In this document: piece after piece, positions 15,044 to 23,107 of the stretch
Layout: the number at the start of each line of letters is the position of its first letter
Position numbering within the stretch: position 1 is the first letter of the stretch
Assembly: GCF_900108085.1 (NCBI RefSeq)
Contig: NZ_FNVR01000004.1
Span: 1-64,000 of the forward strand
DNA from: Algoriphagus boritolerans DSM 17298 = JCM 18970
Lineage (GTDB): Bacteria > Bacteroidota > Bacteroidia > Cytophagales > Cyclobacteriaceae
Length of the DNA: 64,000 nt
Direction: 5' to 3'
Position numbers and translations under genes: made by a program
The notes under the pieces: model-generated
The model's database searches: none
What the model saw: the letters and a program-made list of their open reading frames with translations, nothing else
Told to the model about the DNA's origin: nothing

Positions 15044-16978
15044 ATGAATAAGCATTTTTTATGGATTTCTGCCTTGGCTCTTTTGGCATTTGTCGGCTGT
15101 AAGAGCTTACAAGAAAAAGGTAATGATCAGTTTCTATCCGGGCAATACCAATATGCGATTGGTACATTTACCCAAATCTTAGCTCAGGATTCTTCTAATC
15201 TTGAAGCCAATCAAATCATCGCAGAGAGTTATCGGCTATCCAATAGAATCGAAAAGTCTGAACCGTACTATCGGCAGCTGGTGAAGGAAGAGCCTACTTT
15301 CAATAATTATTTCTTTTTGGGACAAAGCCTAAAAGCCCAACAAAAAAATAAGGAAGCAATCGAGGCGTTTGAAAATGCAAAAAGTTATACCTCTGATGAA
15401 ACCCTTTTAGCCAGGATTCAGCGCGAAATCGAGTCTATTAAGCTGGCGGAAGGGATTGAAGACTACTGGCCCAATCACGTTCTTGTCAACTACACTGAAT
15501 TGAATACTCCGGGTGCTGATTTTTCACCGCTATTAAGTGAGGATTTTTTGTACTTCACCTCCGGTAGGCAAGCATCCGGTATTTATCCGGCCACGGGTAC
15601 TCCCTATCTGAAGCTTTTCAGAACAAGAGCAGATGGACTGAAAGTTGATGTCGGTGCTGTCCAGCCTTTGCCTGAGTTCCGAAATGAAGAAGGCTTGAAT
15701 CAAGGCTCCCTTGCGATCAGTCCGGATGGAAACACCATCATTTATTCAAGAGGAAATTCAACTTCTCCAAAGGATTTGCCCGAAGTAGCCTTGTTTGCGT
15801 CTTATTTCCGGGGAGCTGGATTCACTCAGCCGGTTTGGATGCCTGTCAATGAAGACGAAACTTGGTGGAATTCCACCCCTGCCTTCAGCCCGGATGGAGA
15901 CGAGCTTTATTTTGCATCCAATAGACCCGGAGGATATGGTGGAATTGACATCTGGAAAGCTACCCGACTTGCAAACAGTGACTTTGGAAATCCGGTAAAT
16001 CTGGGTCCTACGATCAATACTCCAGGGAATGAAATGTTCCCACATATAGCACCTGATGGGAAGTTCTTTTTCTCCTCAGACGGTCATCCCGGTTATGGTA
16101 AATTGGATCTTTTTGTGGCAGAAAATGACGAATCCGGGAAACAGGTGATTCGTAATCTTGGACAAAATATCAACAGCAAGGATGACGACTTTGGGATTTT
16201 CTTTACCGAATATCCAAAAGCGGGATTTATCTCTTCCAATCGGGAAGGGGGAGTCGGAGACGATGATATTTACTTCTTTGAAGACAAAACACCCAAGCCT
16301 AAGATCGTCAATGTCCTGCTTAACGTCTTTACCAAGGAAGAAAAGGCAGATGGTTCAATAGCTGATTTGCCTCAAACCCGAGTCGTGCTGTATGGTTCGG
16401 ACAACAAACAACAAGGCGGAGATTTTTCCAATTCAAGCGGAAGAGTGAGATTCACCATGGCACCTGATCAGGACTACACCATAATTGCTTCCAAAGGAGG
16501 ATATTTCTCCAAATCAATCCCTTATACTACGAAAGGAAAAACTCCGGATCCGGCAACCTTGATTCAGGAGGTGACCAATATAACCCTCGACACCACCATC
16601 ATCTTGGACCAGTTGATCTTGGAGAAAGCGATCGTGCTAGACAATATCTATTACGATTTGGATAAGGCTGAAATCAGAACGGATGCAGCAGCTGAACTGG
16701 ACAAATTAGTCAAAATCTTGGCTGACAATCCTACCATTCGCATCGAATTGAGCTCACATACAGATTCCAGATCCAGTGATGCTTATAATCAAGATTTGTC
16801 CCAAAGAAGAGCACAGTCCGCTGTGGATTACATTGTGTCCAAAGGTATAGCAGCTGAGCGTTTGGTGGCTAAAGGATATGGTGAAAGCCAATTGATCATC
16901 AAGGATGCAAAGACCGAAGAAGAACATCAGGTCAACAGACGTACCGAGTTTAAGGTCATCGAGATTCGGGAAGATTGA
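15044..16978 (+). CDS. PorE-like OmpA-family lipoprotein
   Basis: A 644-residue outer-membrane lipoprotein. The signal peptide ends in a lipobox (FVGC, Cys about residue 19). Domains in order: TPR-type helices (about 20-130), a PD40/WD40-like beta-propeller (about 150-425, with repeats such as SPDGDELYFASNRPGGYGG and APDGKFFFSSDGHPGYGK), a carboxypeptidase-regulatory-like sandwich (about 430-530) and an OmpA C-terminal peptidoglycan-binding domain (IYYDLDKAEIRTDAA..., SSHTDSRSS). This order equals that of PorE, a type IX secretion component, but paralogues of the same layout are common. The ATG at 15044 is chosen over the one seven codons upstream because it starts the signal peptide. Confidence 0.85.
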   Translation: MNKHFLWISALALLAFVGCKSLQEKGNDQFLSGQYQYAIGTFTQILAQDSSNLEANQIIAESYRLSNRIEKSEPYYRQLVKEEPTFNNYFFLGQSLKAQQKNKEAIEAFENAKSYTSDETLLARIQREIESIKLAEGIEDYWPNHVLVNYTELNTPGADFSPLLSEDFLYFTSGRQASGIYPATGTPYLKLFRTRADGLKVDVGAVQPLPEFRNEEGLNQGSLAISPDGNTIIYSRGNSTSPKDLPEVALFASYFRGAGFTQPVWMPVNEDETWWNSTPAFSPDGDELYFASNRPGGYGGIDIWKATRLANSDFGNPVNLGPTINTPGNEMFPHIAPDGKFFFSSDGHPGYGKLDLFVAENDESGKQVIRNLGQNINSKDDDFGIFFTEYPKAGFISSNREGGVGDDDIYFFEDKTPKPKIVNVLLNVFTKEEKADGSIADLPQTRVVLYGSDNKQQGGDFSNSSGRVRFTMAPDQDYTIIASKGGYFSKSIPYTTKGKTPDPATLIQEVTNITLDTTIILDQLILEKAIVLDNIYYDLDKAEIRTDAAAELDKLVKILADNPTIRIELSSHTDSRSSDAYNQDLSQRRAQSAVDYIVSKGIAAERLVAKGYGESQLIIKDAKTEEEHQVNRRTEFKVIEIRED

Positions 16979-17017
16979 TCAGACATGAGATATTAAAATC
17001 AAGGTTTAAGACTTGTA

Positions 17018-17048
17018 AATCCCGCGGTTGAGATACTGCGGGATTTTT
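17018..17048 (+). terminator. Terminator after the PorE-like gene
   Basis: AATCCCGC (17018-17025) pairs with GCGGGATT (17038-17045) and is followed by T residues to 17048. A second, weaker GCCTG/CAGGC hairpin follows near 17059-17085. Confidence 0.8.
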
Positions 17049-17117
17049 AGATAAAATGCCTGCCAGGATTTAATCCCGACAGGCTTTTCCTTTTCTTGAT
17101 ATTTTTATCCCACAAAA

Positions 17118-17144
17118 AAAGTCCGAATCATTGATCCGGACTTT
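17118..17144 (-). terminator. Terminator after dnaN
   Basis: AAAGTCCG (17118-17125) pairs with CGGACTTT (17137-17144) around an 11-base loop. On the minus strand the stem runs into U-rich sequence, and it lies 22 bases after the dnaN stop. Confidence 0.8.
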
Positions 17145-17166
17145 GGTTTATGGTTATTGGTTAAGG

Positions 17167-18291
17167 TTATACGTAATTGTTTAGCATCACCGGCATCACG
17201 AGCATTAGGATGTCTTCGTTAGCATCCTGCTCAGCTGGAAGGATCAAGCCGGCTCTATTTGGTGCACTGAATCTCAGACTGACTTCCTTGCAGCTTAGGT
17301 TACTCAGCATTTCCACCAAGAACTTGGCGTTGAATCCGATTTCGATGTCTTCGCCCTCGTGATCGCAGGAAAGTCTTTCATTTGCTTCATTTGAGAAGTC
17401 AAGATCTTCCGCCGAAATCATCAGTTCGCTCCCGGTCAATTTTAGTCTTACCTGATGGGTGGTTTTATTGGCATAGATGGCAATTCTTCGCAACGAACCC
17501 AAAAGCTCCAAACGATCGATATTCATTCGGTTTGGATTGTCAACCGGAATCACGTTTTCATAATCGGGATAGCGTTCGTCGATTAGACGGCAGATCATCT
17601 TAATGTTGTTAAACTTGAAATAGGCGTTGGATTGGTTGAATTCTACAGTGACAGGGACGTTTTCACCTGGCAGAGTTGACTTCAGAAGGTTGAGCGCTTT
17701 TCTTGGAATGATCAGGCTCGCGCTGTTGGGCGAAGCTATGTCCACTCTTCTGTATCGGATCAATCTGTGACCGTCAGTTGCGACAAAGGTAGTATTGGTA
17801 TCACTTAAGTTGATGTAAACACCGGTCATCGCGGGTCTGAGTTCATCTGAACTAGTCGCAAAAATCGTGTTTGAAATCGCAGAGGAAAGCACTTCGGTGG
17901 ACATGTCCACAGTCGTAGCATTGTTGACCGTTGGGATTTTTGGGAAATCTGTCGCATTCTCTCCTGCCAATCTGTAGCGACCGTTGTCGGAGCTGATCTC
18001 TACTGCATACGTATCATGATCAATGCTGAACGTAACCGGCTGCTCCGGTAAGTTTTTAAGTGTTTCAATCAATATACGAGCCGGTACTGCAATATTTCCA
18101 TCTTCCTTAGCCTCAACATGAAGCTGAGTCATCATGGAAGTCTGCAAGTCGGAAGCAGTGATGGTCAATTCGGAGTCTTTAATTTCAAAAAGAAAGTTCT
18201 CAAGAATGGGAACTACCGGATTGGTCGTTACGACACCGTTGATGGAAGAGAGCTGCTTCAAAAGTGCAGAAGAGGAAACAATAAATTTCAT
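17167..18291 (-). CDS. dnaN: DNA polymerase III sliding clamp (beta subunit)
   Basis: A 374-residue protein with the three-domain clamp layout: MKFIVSSSALLKQLSSINGV...NPVVPILENF at the start, LAGENATDFPKIP and FATSSDELRPAMTGVYI in domain 2, and VMPVML at the C-terminus. The dimeric ring holds the polymerase and repair factors on DNA. The start at 18289-18291 gives the family's usual length and N-terminus; the 18 extra upstream codons are not conserved. dnaA and gyrB are not adjacent, so the classical origin arrangement is absent here. Confidence 0.97.
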   Translation of the reverse strand: MKFIVSSSALLKQLSSINGVVTTNPVVPILENFLFEIKDSELTITASDLQTSMMTQLHVEAKEDGNIAVPARILIETLKNLPEQPVTFSIDHDTYAVEISSDNGRYRLAGENATDFPKIPTVNNATTVDMSTEVLSSAISNTIFATSSDELRPAMTGVYINLSDTNTTFVATDGHRLIRYRRVDIASPNSASLIIPRKALNLLKSTLPGENVPVTVEFNQSNAYFKFNNIKMICRLIDERYPDYENVIPVDNPNRMNIDRLELLGSLRRIAIYANKTTHQVRLKLTGSELMISAEDLDFSNEANERLSCDHEGEDIEIGFNAKFLVEMLSNLSCKEVSLRFSAPNRAGLILPAEQDANEDILMLVMPVMLNNYV

Positions 18292-18474
18292 ATACTTATA
18301 TTTTTTCTTTAGGATCACATGAAATCTAATAGGATGAGAAGTCAATGCTCAAATGAGGTACTTCTTCCTGCCCGATTTCATATCGTAGGGCTTAGGACAA
18401 TTTTTAAATCTAGCGGGGTAAATTTATAAATAAAATGCTAATTCGATGGGTCGAAAGATTCTTTCCCCGAAAAT

Positions 18475-20187
18475 TTATCTGCTATTTTTTAGAAAAGTCT
18501 CGATTAGCTTTTTTGAATACCTGCGCTTTCGCAGATAAAGTATCATTCCACCTAAAAGACTCAAAACCAGAACGGGAAGGATTACATTCAGCCCTTGCCA
18601 AAACACCTTTTCTTGGCTGACTTTTACCTTATTCAAAGGTCTGATTTGGAGTGTGCGGGTTCGGGAAGCGATAATGCCATCCGGATCATTGAGGAATTGT
18701 ACGAGATTTTGTAAGAGTTGCTTATTGGCATAGGTAGTTTGGGCAAAAGGGTCTTCTCCTAATGACAAAGGTTGATTTCCTTGTAAACTCATTTGGCTTT
18801 GAAAGACAGAACCATCCCCCAACACAACCACTTTTCCTTTTCCATTCTCCTTGAAGTCGGTTTTTGAAAAGCCATCAGGTATAAACCTATTCTTGAAAAG
18901 TGAGGTAAATTCTCCTTCAAGCAAGTAGGCTAAGGGAAGATTTCGAAGCGTAAACTCTTCGACTTTTGGAGCCTGCTCCATATCTGAAAAGGCAACTCGG
19001 GACGGTGCAGGAAGAATTTTTTCATTTTCCGACCCGAAAATCAAAGGAGTTTTGATCACACCATCCGCTTTGACTGTGTCTAAACTGCTCGCAAATCGGA
19101 AATTCACCTGATCCAAGGCTTTGGTGATGGGGTGAGTCGTGACTCGACCTGCATTGAAATAGAATGGCCAAGGCAGTGGAATCATCTGCTCCTGATTGCC
19201 AAAATTTCCCCCCATGACAGGAATGTAGCTTAAGTTCAGATCTTGAATGAGGTCCTTGTTGATTCGTACACCATAGCGGAAGAGTAGACGATCCAGTTCA
19301 TTTTCCAAAGGAAAAGAAAAGGTGCCTTCTCCACCCGCCTGCGCCAGGTCAACGTCCACTCCCTCGGCAGCCACGACCAGATTGCCGCCTAGCATCACGT
19401 ATTGATCCAGAAGAAAAAGCTCGCGGTCGGTGTAAGTTTGCTTAGGTCCTACAATGAAGATGGTTCCAAAAGCACTCAGATCCTGAACCGACTTGGCTTG
19501 CTCCAACGGGACTTTAAAAACCTCATTTTGTCCGTCAAGTGCTTCAACGATTCCAAATCCATCATCTTCGGAAAGCTCTCCATGACCGGTGATCAGCGCA
19601 ATAGCTTGTTTTTCAGGATTCACCAGTTTTCGTATGGCATTGCTCAGCTCGTATTCCAGATTTTCTATGGAGGTATTCAGAGTCTGATCGGGCGACATGC
19701 CTCGTTCTCCCTTCAGAATTAACGCCCCGGTTTCATATTCATCATCTGAAACGAGGATTCCGGGGAAAATCAATTGCGTTTGTTGTCCGGCATTTTGGTT
19801 GAAAAAAACGTTGGTCGGACTGATGCCATAATCTGCCAACGTGTAGATGAATTCTTCCTGAAGGGAATCCACCACTGTAAGGGGGTCAAAGTAGGAGACC
19901 GTAATATTCTCCGAGGAATAAGCATTAAAAGTCCGGACAGTTTCCTCCATAGACTTCTGAAGTCTCCGCATCCCTCCGGGTAGATTTTCTCCCGTCAAAA
20001 GTATATCCACATGGATCGGACGATCCAGATTTTCCAAGAGCGCTTTGGTAGCGGGATGAACTGAAAAACGTTTTTCGGCAGTCAGATCGATCCGAAATCG
20101 GAGGAATTGACCCAATAAGGTCAACACAATAATGCCTGCTATAAGAATCAGAAAAGGCTTGGCGGTATGGAGTCCTGGCTTTTTCAT
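18475..20187 (-). CDS. gldG: GldG, gliding-associated ABC transporter component
   Basis: A 570-residue protein with one N-terminal helix (LILIAGIIVLTLLGQFL), a large extracytoplasmic region of the ABC-type uncharacterised transport family (KALLENLDRPIHVDILLTGENLPGGMRRL..., AIALITGHGELSEDDGFG) and one C-terminal helix (GLNVILPVLVLSLLGGMILYL) before a basic tail. In Flavobacterium, GldG with GldA and GldF is required for gliding motility. It overlaps gldF by four bases, so the three proteins are made together. Gliding itself is inferred from the family and is not shown here. Confidence 0.93.
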   Translation of the reverse strand: MKKPGLHTAKPFLILIAGIIVLTLLGQFLRFRIDLTAEKRFSVHPATKALLENLDRPIHVDILLTGENLPGGMRRLQKSMEETVRTFNAYSSENITVSYFDPLTVVDSLQEEFIYTLADYGISPTNVFFNQNAGQQTQLIFPGILVSDDEYETGALILKGERGMSPDQTLNTSIENLEYELSNAIRKLVNPEKQAIALITGHGELSEDDGFGIVEALDGQNEVFKVPLEQAKSVQDLSAFGTIFIVGPKQTYTDRELFLLDQYVMLGGNLVVAAEGVDVDLAQAGGEGTFSFPLENELDRLLFRYGVRINKDLIQDLNLSYIPVMGGNFGNQEQMIPLPWPFYFNAGRVTTHPITKALDQVNFRFASSLDTVKADGVIKTPLIFGSENEKILPAPSRVAFSDMEQAPKVEEFTLRNLPLAYLLEGEFTSLFKNRFIPDGFSKTDFKENGKGKVVVLGDGSVFQSQMSLQGNQPLSLGEDPFAQTTYANKQLLQNLVQFLNDPDGIIASRTRTLQIRPLNKVKVSQEKVFWQGLNVILPVLVLSLLGGMILYLRKRRYSKKLIETFLKNSR

Positions 20188-20903
20188 TTATTTCTCAACA
20201 CCAAAACAGAAGCTACCAAAAACACCCAGATCATTCCGATCAAGAAGAAAAGATCACTGCTGTTGATCACTCCACGGCTCAAACTGATATAATGATAACT
20301 CAGACTCAATTCCTCTACGAAATAGGCTAGCTCCCCGGTCAAAAGCTCAGCCAGTGCAGTGAATCCAAAGTACAAAACAAAGCAGAGGAAAACGCCCAAC
20401 ACAAAGGCGACGACCTGCTGTGAAGTCAGCGAACTCGCAAATAATCCAACCGCAGCAAAGGTGGCTCCAATCATCAGGAGTCCGATCCAGCTCCCAAAAA
20501 AACCTGCCAGATCAAGATTTCCCACCGGATCACCCAGCTGAAAAATGCTGTAAGCATATAACAGAGTGGGTAAAACTGCCAAGAAAACCAAAGTCACTAA
20601 GGCAAGGTATTTTGCCAAAATAATCTGAATCAATGAAAGGGGAGAGGTACGTAGAAGTTCCCAGGTTCCGGTTTTGCGCTCCTCAGAAATCGCACGCATG
20701 GAAAGTGCAGGAATCAAAAATGTAAAGACATAGGGGGTATAGGAAAAAAGGGCCTCCAGATCAGCAAATCCATATTCCAACACCGAGCTTTCCGGGAAAA
20801 CCCACACAATCAATCCCAAGGCAACAAGAAACAATGCCAACACCAGATAACCGGTGAGGCTACCAAAGAAGGAATTGATTTCTTTGAGGAAAAGGCTTTT
20901 CAT
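20184..20903 (-). CDS. gldF: GldF, gliding-associated ABC transporter permease
   Basis: A 239-residue ABC-2-type permease with six predicted membrane helices (for example GYLVLALFLVALGLIVWVF and IGLLMIGATFAAVGLFA). The cytoplasmic loop MRAISEERKTGTWELLRTSPLS is typical of ABC-2 permeases. It forms the membrane channel of the GldAFG exporter. It overlaps gldA and gldG by four bases on either side, a tight operon. Confidence 0.93.
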   Translation of the reverse strand: MKSLFLKEINSFFGSLTGYLVLALFLVALGLIVWVFPESSVLEYGFADLEALFSYTPYVFTFLIPALSMRAISEERKTGTWELLRTSPLSLIQIILAKYLALVTLVFLAVLPTLLYAYSIFQLGDPVGNLDLAGFFGSWIGLLMIGATFAAVGLFASSLTSQQVVAFVLGVFLCFVLYFGFTALAELLTGELAYFVEELSLSYHYISLSRGVINSSDLFFLIGMIWVFLVASVLVLRNK

Positions 20904-21811
20904 TGGTTTTGGGTGATTTCTCGGAAGAGCGTCTCCAGATTTTTTGTGGTTTGATTGAGGCTGTTTAGATTCAAACTTCGCGCTGTGATGATATGCAACA
21001 GAACTTTTCGGCTTTCTGTAGGATCACTCGTCTCAACGACTAATTGTTTTTTTCCTTTGCCACCAAACCGAACTTTTTCCAATTTCTCAAACCATACTAA
21101 CTCTAGTTCTTCCTCAGTTTCGAGAACTAATTCAACTTGTCCAGATCCGGCTTTAAGTTCGGAAAGTGGACTTTCGGCCAGGATTTTTCCTTTGTTGATG
21201 ATCACCACATCTTGACAGATCGCTTCCACTTCCTGCATGATATGGGTAGAGAGGATGACTGTTTTGTTTTCTGCCACTTCTTTTATCAAATGTCGAATCT
21301 CTACAAGTTGATTGGGGTCCAGCCCGGTGGTCGGCTCGTCCAGGATCAAGACCTGCGGATCGTGAATCAAGGCTCTTGCCAGTCCCACTCGCTGTCGATA
21401 GCCTTTGGAAAGCTGCCCAATTTTCTTGTGTTGCTCAGGAAATAGGCTTGTTTTTTGGATCAATTCAGCTACTCGTTCTTTGATGTAAGAAGCCTTCATC
21501 CCATAAAGTCCCGCCGAGAATTCCAGGAATTCCCGGATATACATGTCTGGATAGAGCGGATTGTTTTCGGGTAGGTATCCGATTTTTGGACTGACGAGCT
21601 TTGGATTTTCCAGTGCATTTTCGCCCAGCACTTTTACTTCACCTGAATCAGCACCAAGGTATCCGGTGATGATTTTCATAGTCGTGGATTTTCCTGCACC
21701 GTTTGGTCCGAGAAATCCCAGAATTCTCCCTGGCATTGCGGAAAAGCTCACTTGGTCAAGAGCTTTTTGGGTTCCGTAAAACTTACTTAATCGGGAGACT
21801 TCTAATGACAT
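20900..21811 (-). CDS. gldA: GldA, gliding-associated ABC transporter ATPase
   Basis: A 303-residue ATP-binding protein: Walker A GPNGAGKSTT near residue 35, the ABC signature LSKGYRQRVGLA, Walker B VLILDEPTTGLDP, and the switch histidine in VILSTH. It powers the GldF/GldG exporter. The C-terminal 80 residues are a variable extension typical of ABC-2 ATPases. It is the first gene of gldA-gldF-gldG. Upstream is an inverted pair of CATTAAG-type repeats (21845-21934). Confidence 0.93.
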   Translation of the reverse strand: MSLEVSRLSKFYGTQKALDQVSFSAMPGRILGFLGPNGAGKSTTMKIITGYLGADSGEVKVLGENALENPKLVSPKIGYLPENNPLYPDMYIREFLEFSAGLYGMKASYIKERVAELIQKTSLFPEQHKKIGQLSKGYRQRVGLARALIHDPQVLILDEPTTGLDPNQLVEIRHLIKEVAENKTVILSTHIMQEVEAICQDVVIINKGKILAESPLSELKAGSGQVELVLETEEELELVWFEKLEKVRFGGKGKKQLVVETSDPTESRKVLLHIITARSLNLNSLNQTTKNLETLFREITQNQ

Positions 21812-21844
21812 AAATGGAAATCTAATTCTGATTTTTTATATAAC

Positions 21845-21934
21845 CATTAAGTTCATTAAGGAAATTAAGTTTAAGTGACTGAAACTTCATCCTTCTTTGT
21901 GAAATAAAGTTTTAATCGTCTTAATTTCTTAATG
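21845..21934. repeat. Inverted pair of short tandem repeats upstream of gldA
   Basis: CATTAAG occurs at 21845-21851 and 21854-21860, followed by GAAATTAAG to 21869. On the other side, CTTAATTTCTTAATG (21920-21934) is the reverse complement of 21854-21869 with one base missing. Each arm is itself a tandem repeat of about 7-9 bases. The arms are 50 bases apart in the gap between rnhA and gldA, both on the minus strand. Confidence 0.6.
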
Positions 21935-21962
21935 TTTCAAATTGAATTAATAGCTAAACATT

Positions 21963-22418
21963 TTACTTTAAACTCTCCTCGTAACCGGTGTCGGGCTTTA
22001 ATCCGTAGCCTTCTGCCGCTGCTACTGCTAGTTGGTCACAACGTTCATTTTCAGGGTTCCCGGCATGACCTTTTACCCAGATAAACTTTGGCTTGTATTT
22101 CAGGTGAAGGGGAATGTAACGAAGCCAGAGATCAGGATTCTTCTTGTCTTTAAATCCTTTTTTCTGCCAGCCCCACAGCCAGCCTTTTTCGATGGCATCC
22201 ACGACATACTTGCTGTCAGAGTAGATTTGTACGGGGAATTCGGCGGATTTCAGTTCCTGCAAGGCACGGATTACGGCAAGTAACTCCATTCGATTGTTGG
22301 TGGTAAGACGAAATCCCTCAGAAAGTTCTTTGCGGTGCTGACCGAATTTCAGAACAGCTCCATAGCCTCCCGGGCCCGGGTTGCCTTTGGCAGCGCCATC
22401 TGTGAAAATGATAATCAT
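21963..22418 (-). CDS. rnhA: Ribonuclease HI
   Basis: A 151-residue enzyme that cuts the RNA strand of RNA-DNA hybrids. The four catalytic carboxylates are visible in FTDGAAKGNPGPGG (D), MELLAVIRAL (E), YSDSKYVVDAI (D) and NERCDQLAV (D); the conserved histidine is in WVKGHAGNPENE. The substrate-binding basic protrusion (GWLWGWQKKGFKDKKNPDLW) is also present, as in the E. coli type. The length matches the single-domain family. Confidence 0.96.
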   Translation of the reverse strand: MIIIFTDGAAKGNPGPGGYGAVLKFGQHRKELSEGFRLTTNNRMELLAVIRALQELKSAEFPVQIYSDSKYVVDAIEKGWLWGWQKKGFKDKKNPDLWLRYIPLHLKYKPKFIWVKGHAGNPENERCDQLAVAAAEGYGLKPDTGYEESLK

Positions 22419-22459
22419 GGGGTAAAAATCGGGAAATTTGCCGGAATTCCTTTGGTCAA

Positions 22460-23044
22460 TTAGTTGATGACTTCCACCGGAAATGCATTTGTCTTGAAAA
22501 TTTTCACTGCAATCGAAAGCAAAATTATTCCGAAAATTCGTCGCAAAATATCCAGGCCCGATTTTCCAAGTTTACTTTCCAGCCAAGTGGTACTTTTCAA
22601 AACGGCATAGACAAAAATCAGATTCAGGAGGATTCCGATGGCAATATTGACCTGCTCAAATTCTGCTTTTAAAGTCAAAATGGTGGTCAGTGTACCCGCA
22701 CCGGCAATCAAGGGAAAGGCAATGGGAACGATAGACGCGCTGGAAGTGGCCTCAGGATCAGGTTTGAATAGCTCAATACCTAGAATCATCTCTGCTCCCA
22801 AAGCAAAAATGATCAGGGCTCCGGCAATGGCAAAATCACTCACTCCAATGCCGAATAGGCGAAGAATAGACTCACCGACAAGCAAAAAAGCAATCATCAA
22901 AAGACCTGCTGCAAGCGTGGCCCGCTCAGATTTGATGTGACCGACTTTCTTTCTCAGATTGATTACAATGGGGACCGAACCCAGAATATCGATGACAGAA
23001 AAAAGAATCAGCGAAACGGAAAGAATTTGCTTGAAATCTAACAT
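22460..23044 (-). CDS. MarC-family integral membrane protein
   Basis: A 194-residue protein with six membrane helices, beginning DFKQILSVSLILFSVIDILGSVPIVI and containing PIAFPLIAGAGTLTTIL, the conserved loop of the MarC/UPF0056 family. The biochemical role is unknown, and the old link to multiple antibiotic resistance is not supported. The ATG lies four bases after a -7-like TAGCTTTG (23049-23056), and the whole gap to ccmF is a heptamer array. Confidence 0.88.
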   Translation of the reverse strand: MLDFKQILSVSLILFSVIDILGSVPIVINLRKKVGHIKSERATLAAGLLMIAFLLVGESILRLFGIGVSDFAIAGALIIFALGAEMILGIELFKPDPEATSSASIVPIAFPLIAGAGTLTTILTLKAEFEQVNIAIGILLNLIFVYAVLKSTTWLESKLGKSGLDILRRIFGIILLSIAVKIFKTNAFPVEVIN

Positions 23045-23107
23045 GGCGCAAAGCTAGGTAATTTCAGAAGTTAGAATGGAATCCGATTTCGAATTTGGAA
23101 TTTCAAA
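23045..23107 (-). repeat. Heptamer array between ccmF and marC
   Basis: The 63-base gap is exactly nine heptamers long. Read on the minus strand, the first three units are TTTGAAA, TTCCAAA and a similar TTCGAAA, after which the units degenerate. The last units include TAGCTTTG, a good -7 promoter box, four bases before the marC start codon. No -33 box is seen at the proper distance. Confidence 0.55.

Noticed and set aside
17167..18291. Replication origin next to dnaN
   Set aside because: No dnaA gene, DnaA-box cluster or other origin feature is visible around it, and dnaN is commonly separate from dnaA in Bacteroidota.
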